Below the pieces are notes generated by a model, which was not told where the DNA came from, did no database searches, and saw nothing but the letters and a program-made list of their open reading frames with translations. This document shows positions 1-7,895 of a stretch of DNA of 64,000 nt, one piece after another (the stretch's first letter is position 1; each line of letters begins with the position of its first letter). Made by a program: the position numbers and the translations under genes. This DNA comes from Scleromatobacter sp038243995 (GTDB lineage Bacteria > Pseudomonadota > Gammaproteobacteria > Burkholderiales > Burkholderiaceae_C). The stretch covers positions 121,716 through 185,715 of the forward strand of contig JBBRTV010000007.1 in assembly GCA_038243995.1 (NCBI GenBank), written 5' to 3'.

Positions 1-878
1 GGCGGCGCGCCGGCGCCGAAGAACAGCGCGGCGGACTGCGCGTAGAACTGCTCGATCCGCGGACGCAGCGGCTCGAAGTGCGGGGCGCGCTCGAACAGCG
101 CGTGCAAGGTGGATGCGCGCGTGATCTGGCCTGCCGTGCGGTCGAAGGCCCGGTGCAGCGCCTGGTAGGCCAGCGAGCGGGCGGCGTCGGCCCGAGGTTC
201 GCCGTGCGGATGGCCCGACCCCTCGTCGCGCGGCAGGCGGCGCAGTTCGCGCAGGGCATGGGCGAAGGGCTGCGTGGCCGTCGCGCGCCAGCGCCGCCAG
301 CCGACCCAGCCCGCCCAGGCCGCCAGCGTGGCGCCGAGGGCGGCCAGGCACAGCAGCAGGCGGCGCCGCGGCGTGCCGGCGTCGGCGCGAGGCGCGTCGC
401 GGTCGGGGCGCAGCAGGGCGGTGTCGGCACCGGCGCCGTCGCGCAGGGTCAGCGGCGCCACGGTGAGCAGTTCGGCCGCCACGTGCAACGGCGCCGCGCC
501 CGCCGCCCCCGGCAGCACCCAGTCGGGCAGGCGGATGCTCGTCAGCGCCTGCGGCGCGTTGACGATCTGGTAGTCCACGACCAGCCAGCGCGTGCCGTCG
601 CCGCTCGACTCGATGCGGGCCGCGCGCCGCTCCAGCCATACCCCGAGGCGTGCCGGTCCGGGCAGCGCGGCGGGTTCGAAGCGGATTCCCGGGCCGGAGA
701 GGCGCACGCGCTGCGTGAGCATGTCGCCCACGACGTGACCGAACGCGCGCGGCTGCTCGACGACGGCCTCGACGGCGGGTGGGGTGGCCGCGTGGCTGCG
801 GATCGGGACGGCGGCGCACGCCGCCAGCACGCAGGCCAGGCGGGCTCGGCGGGTGCGGGCGGCGCGCGGCGGCGTCAC
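1..878 (-). CDS. mxaA: MxaA-like protein (partial, C-terminus beyond the window)
   Basis: MxaA belongs to the accessory set (MxaACKL) needed for metal insertion into periplasmic methanol dehydrogenase in Methylobacterium. The 292 visible codons give an N-terminal signal-like stretch (about residues 12-31), a periplasmic domain, a single hydrophobic segment around 172-197 and then a basic, helical tail with a conserved-looking ALRELRRLPRD segment, which is the MxaA layout. The start is a GTG that overlaps the TGA of mxaS in a GTGA junction, so it is read as translationally coupled. The gene runs off the left edge, so the C-terminus is missing. The assignment rests on layout and position after moxR and mxaS rather than on a diagnostic motif. 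Confidence 0.78.
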   Translation of the reverse strand, partial: MTPPRAARTRRARLACVLAACAAVPIRSHAATPPAVEAVVEQPRAFGHVVGDMLTQRVRLSGPGIRFEPAALPGPARLGVWLERRAARIESSGDGTRWLVVDYQIVNAPQALTSIRLPDWVLPGAAGAAPLHVAAELLTVAPLTLRDGAGADTALLRPDRDAPRADAGTPRRRLLLCLAALGATLAAWAGWVGWRRWRATATQPFAHALRELRRLPRDEGSGHPHGEPRADAARSLAYQALHRAFDRTAGQITRASTLHALFERAPHFEPLRPRIEQFYAQSAALFFGAGAP

Positions 879-1726
879 GGCGCGGCCTCGACGAAGTGGT
901 GCGTCAGGGCCTGCGCATCGAACGCCCCGGCCATGTAGAACGGCCGCAGGCCGCGCGACGCGAAGACGCGCTGCAACTCGGCACGCCGCAGCGCGACCGC
1001 GTCGCGCCAACGCGCGCGCAGCCGCGGGCGCACCCACAGCGTGCGGCGCGCGCCCGTCTCCGCGTCGGCCAGCATGGCGATGCCGTCGCGCGCGGGCGGC
1101 TGCGTTTCGGCGACATCCCACACGACGATGGGCACCACGTGCGCGCGCGAGAGCGTGTCCAGCACGCCGCCCAGGTCGGCGAGCGGCCAGTGGAAGTCGG
1201 AGACGAGGAAAGTGAGGCCGGGCCGGCCGGCAAGCCGCGCCGCGGCCTGCCACAAGCCCTCGATGCCGCCAGGTCCGGTGGCGCAGCCGCGCAACAGCGC
1301 CGCCATCGTGCCGCCGACGCCGCGGCCGCGCCAGGGCGGCACGTGCAGGTCTTCGCGCTCGGCGGCGTCGAAGGCGACCATGCCGAGCGCGTCGCCGACG
1401 CGGAACGCGCTGAGTCCGAGCGACTCGACGAAATCGGCGACGACGTCGAGCTTGGCGCGCGTGCCGAAGCGCATCGATGCCGACACATCCACGAGCACCT
1501 GCACCGCGATCGCGGCGCGCTGGCGGTTCACCCGCACCAGCCAGTCGCCGCGCAGGTCGGCCAGGCTCGCGCGCAGGTCGAGTCGGCGCGGGTCGGGGCG
1601 ATCGAACAGGCGCTGATGGCTCAGGAACTCCAGTCCCGAGCCGAGGGCCGTGCCGGCGTGGGAGCCGGGTCGCTCGCCGGGTGTGCGCCGTGGCAGCCGG
1701 TAATGGAATTCCTGCGGGACATCCAT
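875..1726 (-). CDS. mxaS: MxaS-like DUF58 protein
   Basis: This 283-residue protein is of the DUF58 / von Willebrand A-like family that pairs with MoxR ATPases; MxaS is the member found in methanol dehydrogenase operons. It starts with a short EFHYRLPRR segment. A VQVLVDVSASM stretch at about residues 75-85 supplies a MIDAS-type DxSxS metal site (D80, S82, S84), followed by a Rossmann-like FLVSDFHWPL strand. No signal peptide is visible, so it probably acts on the cytoplasmic side with MoxR. It follows moxR by 16 bases and overlaps mxaA by 4. The exact role in dehydrogenase maturation is not established for the family. Confidence 0.88.
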   Translation of the reverse strand: MDVPQEFHYRLPRRTPGERPGSHAGTALGSGLEFLSHQRLFDRPDPRRLDLRASLADLRGDWLVRVNRQRAAIAVQVLVDVSASMRFGTRAKLDVVADFVESLGLSAFRVGDALGMVAFDAAEREDLHVPPWRGRGVGGTMAALLRGCATGPGGIEGLWQAAARLAGRPGLTFLVSDFHWPLADLGGVLDTLSRAHVVPIVVWDVAETQPPARDGIAMLADAETGARRTLWVRPRLRARWRDAVALRRAELQRVFASRGLRPFYMAGAFDAQALTHHFVEAAP

Positions 1727-1742
1727 GCGGGGTACCGGAGGC

Positions 1743-2765
1743 TCAGCGCGGCGTCGGGACGCGCTGCAGGATCTGCGCGACGAGGGCGTCGGCGATCTCG
1801 GTGCGGCGCATTTCGTACATCGGCGTGAAGAACACGCGATGTCCCAGCACGGCGGGCACGACGGTGGCGACGTCGTCGGGCGTGAGATGCGTGCGCCCGG
1901 CGAGCCACGCCACGACGCGCGCCGCGCGCATCAGCGCCATCATGCCGCGCGGGCTGGCGCCGGCCATCATCAGGCGGTTCGTGTCGACGCCGTCGATGCG
2001 GATGTCGAACTTGCCCGGCGTCTGCGTGGCTTCCCACAGGTCCATCACGTAGCGCTGCAGCGACTCGCTGGCCTGCACGTTGCGCTGCACGAGCGCGGCC
2101 ACGGCGTCGAGCTCGCGCCAGGGCACGACGCCGTGGTCGACACGTTCGAGCAGGGCGTCGGCGTCGTGGAAGTCGGGGTCGAAGACCAGGGCGCTGCGCG
2201 TGGCCGCGTCGGTGGGCGAGAGCATGCGCAGCTCGAACATGAAGCGGTCGCGGGCGGCCGAGGGCAGTTCGAAGGTCTCCTCGCGCTCGAGCCGGTTGCG
2301 GTCGGCGAACACCGTCATGTGCGGGAAGCGGAATTCGCGGTTGAACGCCGATACCGTGCGCTCGGCCATCGCGCGCAGCAGCAGCGCCTGCACCTGCGGA
2401 CGCGCGCGGTTGATCTCGTTGAAGAAGAAGGTCGCCAGCGCCTCGCCGTGGCGCAGGAGCGGGCCCGGTTCGATGCGTGGCTTGCCGTCCGCATCGACGT
2501 AGGTGTGATAGATCATGTCGCCGGGCATCAGGTCGACCGTGCCCTCGACGCGCTCGAACTGCCCGCCGACGGCGCGCGCGAAGGCGCGCAGCACCGTGGT
2601 CTTGCCGACGCCGACGTCGCCTTCGAGCAGCACGTGGCCGCGGGCGAAGAGCGCCACGTTGATCATGCGCAGCACGGCGGGCTGGCCGATCACGGCGCGC
2701 CCGACCTGCGTCTCGACTTCAAGCGCGCGCGATCGCCAGTCCTGCAGCAGTTCCTCGGTGCTCAT
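1743..2765 (-). CDS. mxaR: MoxR/MxaR family AAA+ ATPase
   Basis: A MoxR-class AAA+ ATPase of 340 residues, a chaperone-like partner of DUF58 proteins in metalloenzyme assembly. Walker A is GDVGVGKT at residues 49-56, Walker B/motif is FFFNEINRA around 113-121, and the sensor region includes FADRNRLE and PSAARDRF. The start chosen is the ATG with GGAG eight bases upstream; an in-frame start 11 codons upstream lacks a ribosome site. The gene sits between the two unrecognised exported proteins and mxaS. In Methylobacterium the same trio R-S-A follows mxaFJGI, whereas here it follows a xoxFGJ set. Confidence 0.93.
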   Translation of the reverse strand: MSTEELLQDWRSRALEVETQVGRAVIGQPAVLRMINVALFARGHVLLEGDVGVGKTTVLRAFARAVGGQFERVEGTVDLMPGDMIYHTYVDADGKPRIEPGPLLRHGEALATFFFNEINRARPQVQALLLRAMAERTVSAFNREFRFPHMTVFADRNRLEREETFELPSAARDRFMFELRMLSPTDAATRSALVFDPDFHDADALLERVDHGVVPWRELDAVAALVQRNVQASESLQRYVMDLWEATQTPGKFDIRIDGVDTNRLMMAGASPRGMMALMRAARVVAWLAGRTHLTPDDVATVVPAVLGHRVFFTPMYEMRRTEIADALVAQILQRVPTPR

Positions 2766-2823
2766 CAGCAAATCTCCACGCTTCGCCTTGCGGTGCATTC
2801 GCCCTTTGGGCGGCCGTGCGCGT

Positions 2824-3201
2824 TCACTGGATGAAGCAGCTTTTGAGGGCGGCCGCCTGCAACTGCTTGAACTTCTTGACGTCCGCCTGGACGCCAGGGG
2901 CGTCGCGGACGGTGGAACCGCGCTCGCCGCCGATGGTGACGGCGAGCGCCGCCGTGCTCAGTTCGACGTAGTCGTCGTAAGGCAGGTCGCGCGCGAGGAA
3001 GTCGAGCGCGCACGAGCACTTGTTGAGCGCCTCGTAATGGGTCGCGCCCGGATGCTCGTGCATGCAGGCCTCGACGTAGGCGACGCGATCGGCGGTCGGG
3101 AAGTCGTTCGCGGAGGCGCCCGCGGACGCTGTCGCAAGGGCCGCGACGGCGAGCGCGCGCAGCATCCTGGTGTTCTGGAACATGTGTTTGCCCTGGATCA
3201 T
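2824..3201 (-). CDS. Small exported cysteine-containing protein, unknown function
   Basis: I do not recognise this 125-residue protein. It has a clear Sec signal (about residues 13-31, with cleavage after an AGASA-type site) and a small mature domain. The mature part has four cysteines, in an EACMHEHPG stretch, a NKCSCALD stretch and near the C-terminus (KSCFIQ), which suggests a disulfide-bonded or metal- or heme-handling periplasmic protein. The start is an ATG that overlaps the preceding stop (ATGA); a second ATG six codons in is possible. Its place between xoxJ and moxR points to a role in dehydrogenase maturation or electron transfer, but that is inference only. Confidence 0.8.
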   Translation of the reverse strand: MIQGKHMFQNTRMLRALAVAALATASAGASANDFPTADRVAYVEACMHEHPGATHYEALNKCSCALDFLARDLPYDDYVELSTAALAVTIGGERGSTVRDAPGVQADVKKFKQLQAAALKSCFIQ

Positions 3202-3959
3202 CGGGTCGCCGTGGCCGCCGGCTGCGGATCGACCAGCGTCAGGCTGCGTTCGGCGAGCGGCTTGCCGCCGGCCTTGTCGCCCGGCAAGGTCGCCGATAGC
3301 CTGTAGATGCCGCCCGGAACCGCGTCGGACAGCACGAATTCGTAGCGCGTGGCCGCTTGCTGCTCGAAGCGCATCCGGAAGGGATCGTCGAGGAAGGGCG
3401 AGACCCGGACGACGCGCGCCGCGACGTCCTTGCCGCCCCAGCGCACCTGCGTGTCGGCGACGGTCGCCGAATCGACCAGCGACTGGCGCATCTGGCGCCG
3501 GAAGTGCGACGACTGGCCCTTGGTCGTGCGCTGCATCAGGCGCACTTCGCTTTCGAGGAAATACAGCAGGATCGGGTTCGCCGCGGCATCGTCGAGATCG
3601 GGCAGGTTGACAGCCATCGGGCCCGACAGGTAGTCGACGTGCACGGTGCAGCACGTGGCGTCCGCACGGGGGCGAAGCTCGATCGCCGCGCGGTCTTCCG
3701 CCCGCGGCGCCGAGGCCGCTTCGGCGACGTACGCGTAGGCTAGCTTGCGCGGCCCGTGGGTAGCGGCCAGGTGCGGATGCATGAACAACAGTTGCTCGGC
3801 CTCGGACGGCGCCGAACTCGCCGATGCCGATGCGACGGCGGCGGGCGGGTCGGCCTGCGCGCGGGCCGGCGCGCCGACGACGGCAGCGCAGAGCAACGCG
3901 GCCGCGGCCAGCAGGCCGGCGACGGGCGCCGCGGGCGGGCGCAGGCGGCGCCGGCTCAT
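3198..3959 (-). CDS. Exported protein of the xox operon, unknown function
   Basis: This 253-residue protein is not recognised. An N-terminal hydrophobic stretch (about residues 14-34, ending in PARAQA) looks like a Sec signal peptide. The mature part contains an MHPHLAATHGP segment, a TCCTVHVDY segment with adjacent cysteines, and a C-terminal all-beta-looking region (YEFVLSDAVPGGIYRLSATL). It is joined to xoxJ upstream and to the small cysteine protein downstream by 4-base overlaps, so it is co-translated with the methanol dehydrogenase genes. I considered a SoxYZ-like carrier, sometimes linked to quinoproteins, but saw no SoxY-type C-terminal motif. Confidence 0.82.
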   Translation of the reverse strand: MSRRRLRPPAAPVAGLLAAAALLCAAVVGAPARAQADPPAAVASASASSAPSEAEQLLFMHPHLAATHGPRKLAYAYVAEAASAPRAEDRAAIELRPRADATCCTVHVDYLSGPMAVNLPDLDDAAANPILLYFLESEVRLMQRTTKGQSSHFRRQMRQSLVDSATVADTQVRWGGKDVAARVVRVSPFLDDPFRMRFEQQAATRYEFVLSDAVPGGIYRLSATLPGDKAGGKPLAERSLTLVDPQPAATATR

Positions 3960-4825
3960 TGCTGTCCCTGCGCGGCGACGTCGAGCAGCGGCACGCCGTA
4001 ATCGCGCAGGATGTCCTGGATCTCGGTGCGATGCTTGACGAGCAGCGCGTCGATCTGCTGCTTCCACGCCGGCTCGCCGTAGCGCACGCCCATGGCCATC
4101 GCGAAATCGAACTGCAGGCCCGCCTCCGACTTCATCGGCACCACCACCAGCTCGGGCGCGTGCACGTTGCGGGCGAAGAAGCCCGCGATCGGCCCCCAGA
4201 CGATGGCCGCGTCGAGCTTGCCCTGCGCGAGGTCGCGCTCGATGATCTGCCCGGGATACTGGGCCGGGTCGGCATTCATCATGGGGTAGGGCACGCCGCT
4301 GTCGACGAGCTCGTGGCGCGCGAGCCATTGCGAGGCCGGCGACTTGTCGTACAGGCCGATGCGCAACTTGGACAGCCGGGCGCGCGGCAGCGCAAGCAGG
4401 TCGTCCGACGATTTCACTGCGTCGAGCCCCGCCCCCTTGGCGAACACGAGCGCGTACGTCGATCGGTAGTAAGGCTTGGTGGCGGCGACCTGGTCGAAGC
4501 CGGCGGGCACGCCCATGACGATGTCGCACGGGTAGTCGTCGTCCGGCAGCTTGAATTTGAGCGTGTTGCGGATGAAGGCCATCCGATTGGGAAACGAGTA
4601 GTAGCTGACGGGCAGCGCGAGGTCGCGGGCCATCAGTTCGGCGATGCGGTTCTCGTAGCCTTGTCCGGCGACGTTGGAGAACGGCATGTTGTTGGGATCC
4701 TGGCAGACCTTGAACGCCTTGCGTTCCGATCCGTCCACCATGGGTGCGGGCGGCTCCGCGGCGCGCGCGCTACAGGCGAGCGCCAGCGCGGCCAGCGCGG
4801 CCGCGCGCCAGGTGCGTGTCCTCAT
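3956..4825 (-). CDS. xoxJ: XoxJ (MxaJ-like periplasmic solute-binding-fold protein)
   Basis: XoxJ is the periplasmic partner encoded with xoxF and xoxG. It has the type-II solute-binding fold and is thought to help activate or mature the dehydrogenase. The 289 residues begin with a signal peptide (about 1-22, SARAA), followed by the family-typical KVCQDPNNMPFSN motif and later CDIVMGVPAGFDQV and LAQGKLDAAIVWGPIAGF, which are typical of quinoprotein-associated binding proteins. The ATG overlaps the xoxG stop, and the TGA overlaps the next start. Nothing is truncated. Family assignment is firm; the exact ligand or partner is unknown. Confidence 0.93.
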   Translation of the reverse strand: MRTRTWRAAALAALALACSARAAEPPAPMVDGSERKAFKVCQDPNNMPFSNVAGQGYENRIAELMARDLALPVSYYSFPNRMAFIRNTLKFKLPDDDYPCDIVMGVPAGFDQVAATKPYYRSTYALVFAKGAGLDAVKSSDDLLALPRARLSKLRIGLYDKSPASQWLARHELVDSGVPYPMMNADPAQYPGQIIERDLAQGKLDAAIVWGPIAGFFARNVHAPELVVVPMKSEAGLQFDFAMAMGVRYGEPAWKQQIDALLVKHRTEIQDILRDYGVPLLDVAAQGQQ

Positions 4826-5244
4826 GACGCCGGATCCGATGCGGCCATCGGCTCGACGTGCGCCTTGGTGATCGCGCCGTCGGAGCGGCCCTTGAGGTAG
4901 GCGTAGAGGCTGTCGATGTTGCTCATCACGGCCTTGTTCTCGGCCCAGCTGGGCATGCCCTTCTCGAGGCGTCCGACCTTGAGCGTCGTGATGAAGTCTT
5001 CCTTGCTGAGTGTCTTCAGGCTGTTGACCAGGGACGGTCCGACCAGGCCTTCCTGGTTCGCGCCGTGGCAACGATCGCAGGCAGCGGCGCGCCAGGTGCG
5101 GAAGCCCTTCATCGTGAAGTCGTCGACCTTGTAGCCGTCGACGACCTTGTAGGGCGCCGCCGGGGCCGGCGATTGTTGAGCTGTCGCGGTCAAGGCGGTC
5201 AGCCCCAGGGCGAGCACCAGGTTGCGTGCAATCTTCGAGGTCAT
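4822..5244 (-). CDS. xoxG: XoxG, class I c-type cytochrome, methanol dehydrogenase electron acceptor
   Basis: A 140-residue periplasmic c-type cytochrome that should accept electrons from XoxF. It has a signal peptide (cleavage near residue 22-23, TATAQ), one heme-binding CDRCH motif at residues 56-60, and a GMPSW segment supplying the probable methionine ligand. The start is the ATG preceded by AAGGAAG eight bases upstream, which gives a signal peptide of normal length; an upstream in-frame ATG would add 17 residues without a good ribosome site. It lies 84 bases after xoxF and overlaps xoxJ by 4. Position next to xoxF and the single heme make XoxG the best name. Confidence 0.92.
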   Translation of the reverse strand: MTSKIARNLVLALGLTALTATAQQSPAPAAPYKVVDGYKVDDFTMKGFRTWRAAACDRCHGANQEGLVGPSLVNSLKTLSKEDFITTLKVGRLEKGMPSWAENKAVMSNIDSLYAYLKGRSDGAITKAHVEPMAASDPAS

Positions 5245-5328
5245 TGACGGGTCTTCCTTCGAGACGAAGCGGGGGGTTAAAAAGGGCGATGACACATCAT
5301 GTGCGCCATCGCCCGAACGCTCAATAGG

Positions 5329-7146
5329 TCAATTCGGAAGCGTGAAGACGGTCAGGGAACCGCCGAGCTCCGTGTACTGGTTGAGTTCGCGGTAGCCACC
5401 CACGGCGCCGAGGCCGTCGGTGTCCTTCTCGAGGCCGGCCGCCATGCCGATGCCGGCCCAGCCGCCGATGCCCGAGAACACGCCCATGTACTGCTTGCCC
5501 TTGTGCTCGTAGGTGAAGACGTTGCCGATGATGCCGGACGGCGTCTTGAACTTGAACAGTTCCTTGTTGATGTTCTTCGCATCGACGCACTTCAGGTAGC
5601 CTTCCAGCGTCCCGTAGCATGACAGGCCGCCCGCCGTGTTGAGCGCGCCGCTCCAGACGGAGAACTTCTCCGCATGGCTCTGCACGATCTTGCCGGTGCC
5701 CGCGTCCCACGCGATGAAGTTGCCCATGCCGCCGTGGCTGTTCGGCGCCGGGTACATCGACAGGGTCGCGCCGACGTAGGGTTGACCGGCGGTGTACTCG
5801 ACCTTGAACGGCTCGTAGTCCATGCACACGTGGTTCGTGGGCACGTAGAAGAGCTTGGTGTTCGGGTCGAACGAGGCCGGTTGCTGATCCTTCGATCCGA
5901 GCGCCGCCGGGCAGATGCCCTTGGTGTTGACATCAGGCCCGCCTGCGGCCGTCGAGTACTTCTTCACGCCCATCGGACGGCCGGACTTCATGTCGATGCC
6001 CGTGGCCCAGTTGACGTTCGGGTCGTACTTTTCGGCAACCAGCAGCGCGCCCGTCACGCGGTCGAGCGTGTAGCCGAACCCGTTGCGGTCGAAGTGCACC
6101 AGTGCCTTGGTCGGCTTGCCCTTGACGTTGATGTCGGCGAGGATCATCTCGTTGACGCCGTCGAAGTCCCACTCGTCGTACGGGGTCATCTGGTAGACCC
6201 ACTTGGCCACGCCGGTGTCGACATCACGCGCCCAGATGCTCATCGACCACTTGTTGTCGCCCGGACGTTGCGCCGGATTCCACGTGGACGGGTTGCCCGA
6301 GCCGTAATACATCAGGTTGGTGGCCTTGTCGTAGCTGTACCAGCCCCACGTCGTGCCGCCGCCGATCTTCCACTGGTCGCCCTGCCAGGTCTTGAGCGAC
6401 GAGTCGGGGCCGACGGGCGCGACCGCGCCGTCCACCCAGGTGGTCGTCTTCTGCGGGTCGATTAGCATCTCGGCGTCCGGGCCGGTGCTGTAGGCCCGCC
6501 ACACCAGCTTGCCGCTGTTGATGTCGTACGCATTGATATAGCCGCGCACACCCCATTCGCCGCCGCTGATGCCGGTGATGACCTTGTCCTTGAAGACGTG
6601 CGGTGCATTGGTGTTGACCGCGCCCAGCTTCGGATCGCCGTTCTTCACCGACCAGACGACCTTGCCGGTCTTCGCGTCGAGGGCCACGAGCGTGCTGTCG
6701 GCCTGCTGCAGGAATACCTTGTTCTCGGCATAGGCGAGACCGCGGTTGACCGTGTCGCAGCACATCTGCGGAATGACGGCCGGATCCTGCTTGGGCTCGT
6801 ATTTCCAGATCAGCTTCTGCGTGTTCAGGTCCATCGCGAACACCTTGTTCGGGAAGGGCGAATGCAGGTACATCATGTCGCCGATCACCAGCGGCGAGCC
6901 TTCATGGCCGCGCAGGACGCCGGTGGAGAACATCCACGCGACCTGCATCTTGCCGACGTTGCCGGTGTTGATCTGGTTGAGCGAACTGTAGCGATGGTTG
7001 AATTCGTCGCCGGCCTGCACGGCCCAGTTCTTCGGATTGGCGATGTTCTTCTCGACATCGGCGTTCGCCTGCGCCAGCGCGGGAAGCGCCAGTACCGCAG
7101 CCATGGCGAGCCGCCACCATGGGATCTGCTTTCTCGTGTCAGTCAT
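5329..7146 (-). CDS. xoxF: XoxF, lanthanide-dependent PQQ methanol dehydrogenase
   Basis: The large quinoprotein (605 residues) oxidises methanol, and often formaldehyde, in the periplasm using PQQ. A signal peptide ends near AQANA. The adjacent-cysteine disulfide ring motif QMCCDTVNRG has C129-C130. The active site reads DEWDFDGVNE with catalytic Asp327 and a second Asp at 329; MxaF has Ala at the second position, and Asp there is the known lanthanide signature of XoxF. Propeller motifs such as GGGTTWGWYSYD are present. The chosen ATG has AAGGAG six bases upstream; a start five codons earlier has none. fae lies 103 bases upstream. The sequence resembles the XoxF5-type clade, but I cannot place the clade without a tree. 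Confidence 0.96.
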   Translation of the reverse strand: MTDTRKQIPWWRLAMAAVLALPALAQANADVEKNIANPKNWAVQAGDEFNHRYSSLNQINTGNVGKMQVAWMFSTGVLRGHEGSPLVIGDMMYLHSPFPNKVFAMDLNTQKLIWKYEPKQDPAVIPQMCCDTVNRGLAYAENKVFLQQADSTLVALDAKTGKVVWSVKNGDPKLGAVNTNAPHVFKDKVITGISGGEWGVRGYINAYDINSGKLVWRAYSTGPDAEMLIDPQKTTTWVDGAVAPVGPDSSLKTWQGDQWKIGGGTTWGWYSYDKATNLMYYGSGNPSTWNPAQRPGDNKWSMSIWARDVDTGVAKWVYQMTPYDEWDFDGVNEMILADINVKGKPTKALVHFDRNGFGYTLDRVTGALLVAEKYDPNVNWATGIDMKSGRPMGVKKYSTAAGGPDVNTKGICPAALGSKDQQPASFDPNTKLFYVPTNHVCMDYEPFKVEYTAGQPYVGATLSMYPAPNSHGGMGNFIAWDAGTGKIVQSHAEKFSVWSGALNTAGGLSCYGTLEGYLKCVDAKNINKELFKFKTPSGIIGNVFTYEHKGKQYMGVFSGIGGWAGIGMAAGLEKDTDGLGAVGGYRELNQYTELGGSLTVFTLPN

Positions 7147-7209
7147 CGTTGTCTCCTTCATCGTTGTGGAACATCAATCAGAGCTGAGACGCCTGCCGGG
7201 CAGCAGCCA

Positions 7210-7223
7210 GCCCCCGCGGGGGC
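7210..7223. promoter_or_regulatory. 14-base perfect GC palindrome between fae and xoxF
   Basis: The sequence GCCCCCGCGGGGGC is a perfect palindrome in the 103-base spacer. It has no T-run, so it is not a textbook terminator. It could slow transcription, protect the 3' end of the fae mRNA, or set the fae:xoxF ratio. Function is inferred from position only. Confidence 0.4.
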
Positions 7224-7249
7224 CGCCGCACTCGGCGCCGGCTGGAAAC

Positions 7250-7759
7250 CTACTTGGCCTGGAACGGATGCGCCATGGTCTTCTTCTTGTCGAGGACCGT
7301 GGCGACGTTGGGTTCCCGGTTGACCGCGCGCTTGATGGACTCCTTCACGGCCTGGTAGTTGTATTCCTGGATCTTCTTGTCGTCGTCGGCGAGCCAGTGG
7401 ATGAACACGCCCACGCAGATGAAGAGGTCTTCCGCTTCGGCGGCAGGGATGGTGCCGTCCTCGACGCAGTCGGCCACCGCCATGGCGACGCCGTGCTGGG
7501 CCGGGCCGAACATCTGCACGGCCTGTTTCGCGCCCTTGATCGTCACCTTGTTGAACATGACGGTGGCGGGCTTGGTGAGCAGGTTGGGCGCGACGACGGC
7601 GAGCAGGGAAGTGAAGCCGTCCTTGTTGTTCGTCAGCGCGTTGGCGAATGCGGTCTCGACGGGCGATCCGCGCGGTCCGATGATCAGGTCGATGTGGGCG
7701 ACCTCGTTGCCGTCTCCCACGAGGGACTCTCCAACCAGCATGCGATCGATCTTGGCCAT
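7250..7759 (-). CDS. fae: Formaldehyde-activating enzyme Fae
   Basis: Fae catalyses condensation of formaldehyde with H4MPT to methylene-H4MPT in the cytoplasm, the entry to the oxidation branch. The protein is 169 residues, the normal length, and opens with the family signature GESLVGDGNEVAHIDLIIG, where His22 is the catalytic histidine (His17 in the characterised enzyme numbering). Later segments TKPATVMFNKV and FGPAQHGVAMAVAD are also typical. GGAGAG sits seven bases before the ATG. The 136 bases upstream (7760-7895) must hold the promoter of the fae-xoxF operon; I see no convincing -24/-12 element there. Confidence 0.97.
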   Translation of the reverse strand: MAKIDRMLVGESLVGDGNEVAHIDLIIGPRGSPVETAFANALTNNKDGFTSLLAVVAPNLLTKPATVMFNKVTIKGAKQAVQMFGPAQHGVAMAVADCVEDGTIPAAEAEDLFICVGVFIHWLADDDKKIQEYNYQAVKESIKRAVNREPNVATVLDKKKTMAHPFQAK

Positions 7760-7895
7760 ATGTGTGCTCTCCGTCCGGGGTTGTACGTTGAATGGGACGC
7801 GGGACTGTTTCGCCGCGCCTCCCGGAACTCACACATATTCCGTGCCGGATCGTCTGCGTAGAAACGCTGATACGAAACGCCCGGCGCAATCGGCG

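Noticed and set aside
875..3306. Long plus-strand open frames opposite moxR/mxaS
   Set aside because: In very GC-rich DNA the antisense frames stay open by chance; the products are Arg/Ala-rich without motifs, and the minus strand has clear domain matches.
3198..3959. SoxYZ-like carrier assignment for the exported xox-operon protein
   Set aside because: No SoxY C-terminal cysteine motif and no SoxZ-like region could be seen; left as unknown.
7825..7850. CGGCACGGAATATGTG as a sigma-54 promoter of fae
   Set aside because: The -24 half is acceptable, but the -12 half reads ATGT in place of TTGC, so the essential GC is absent.
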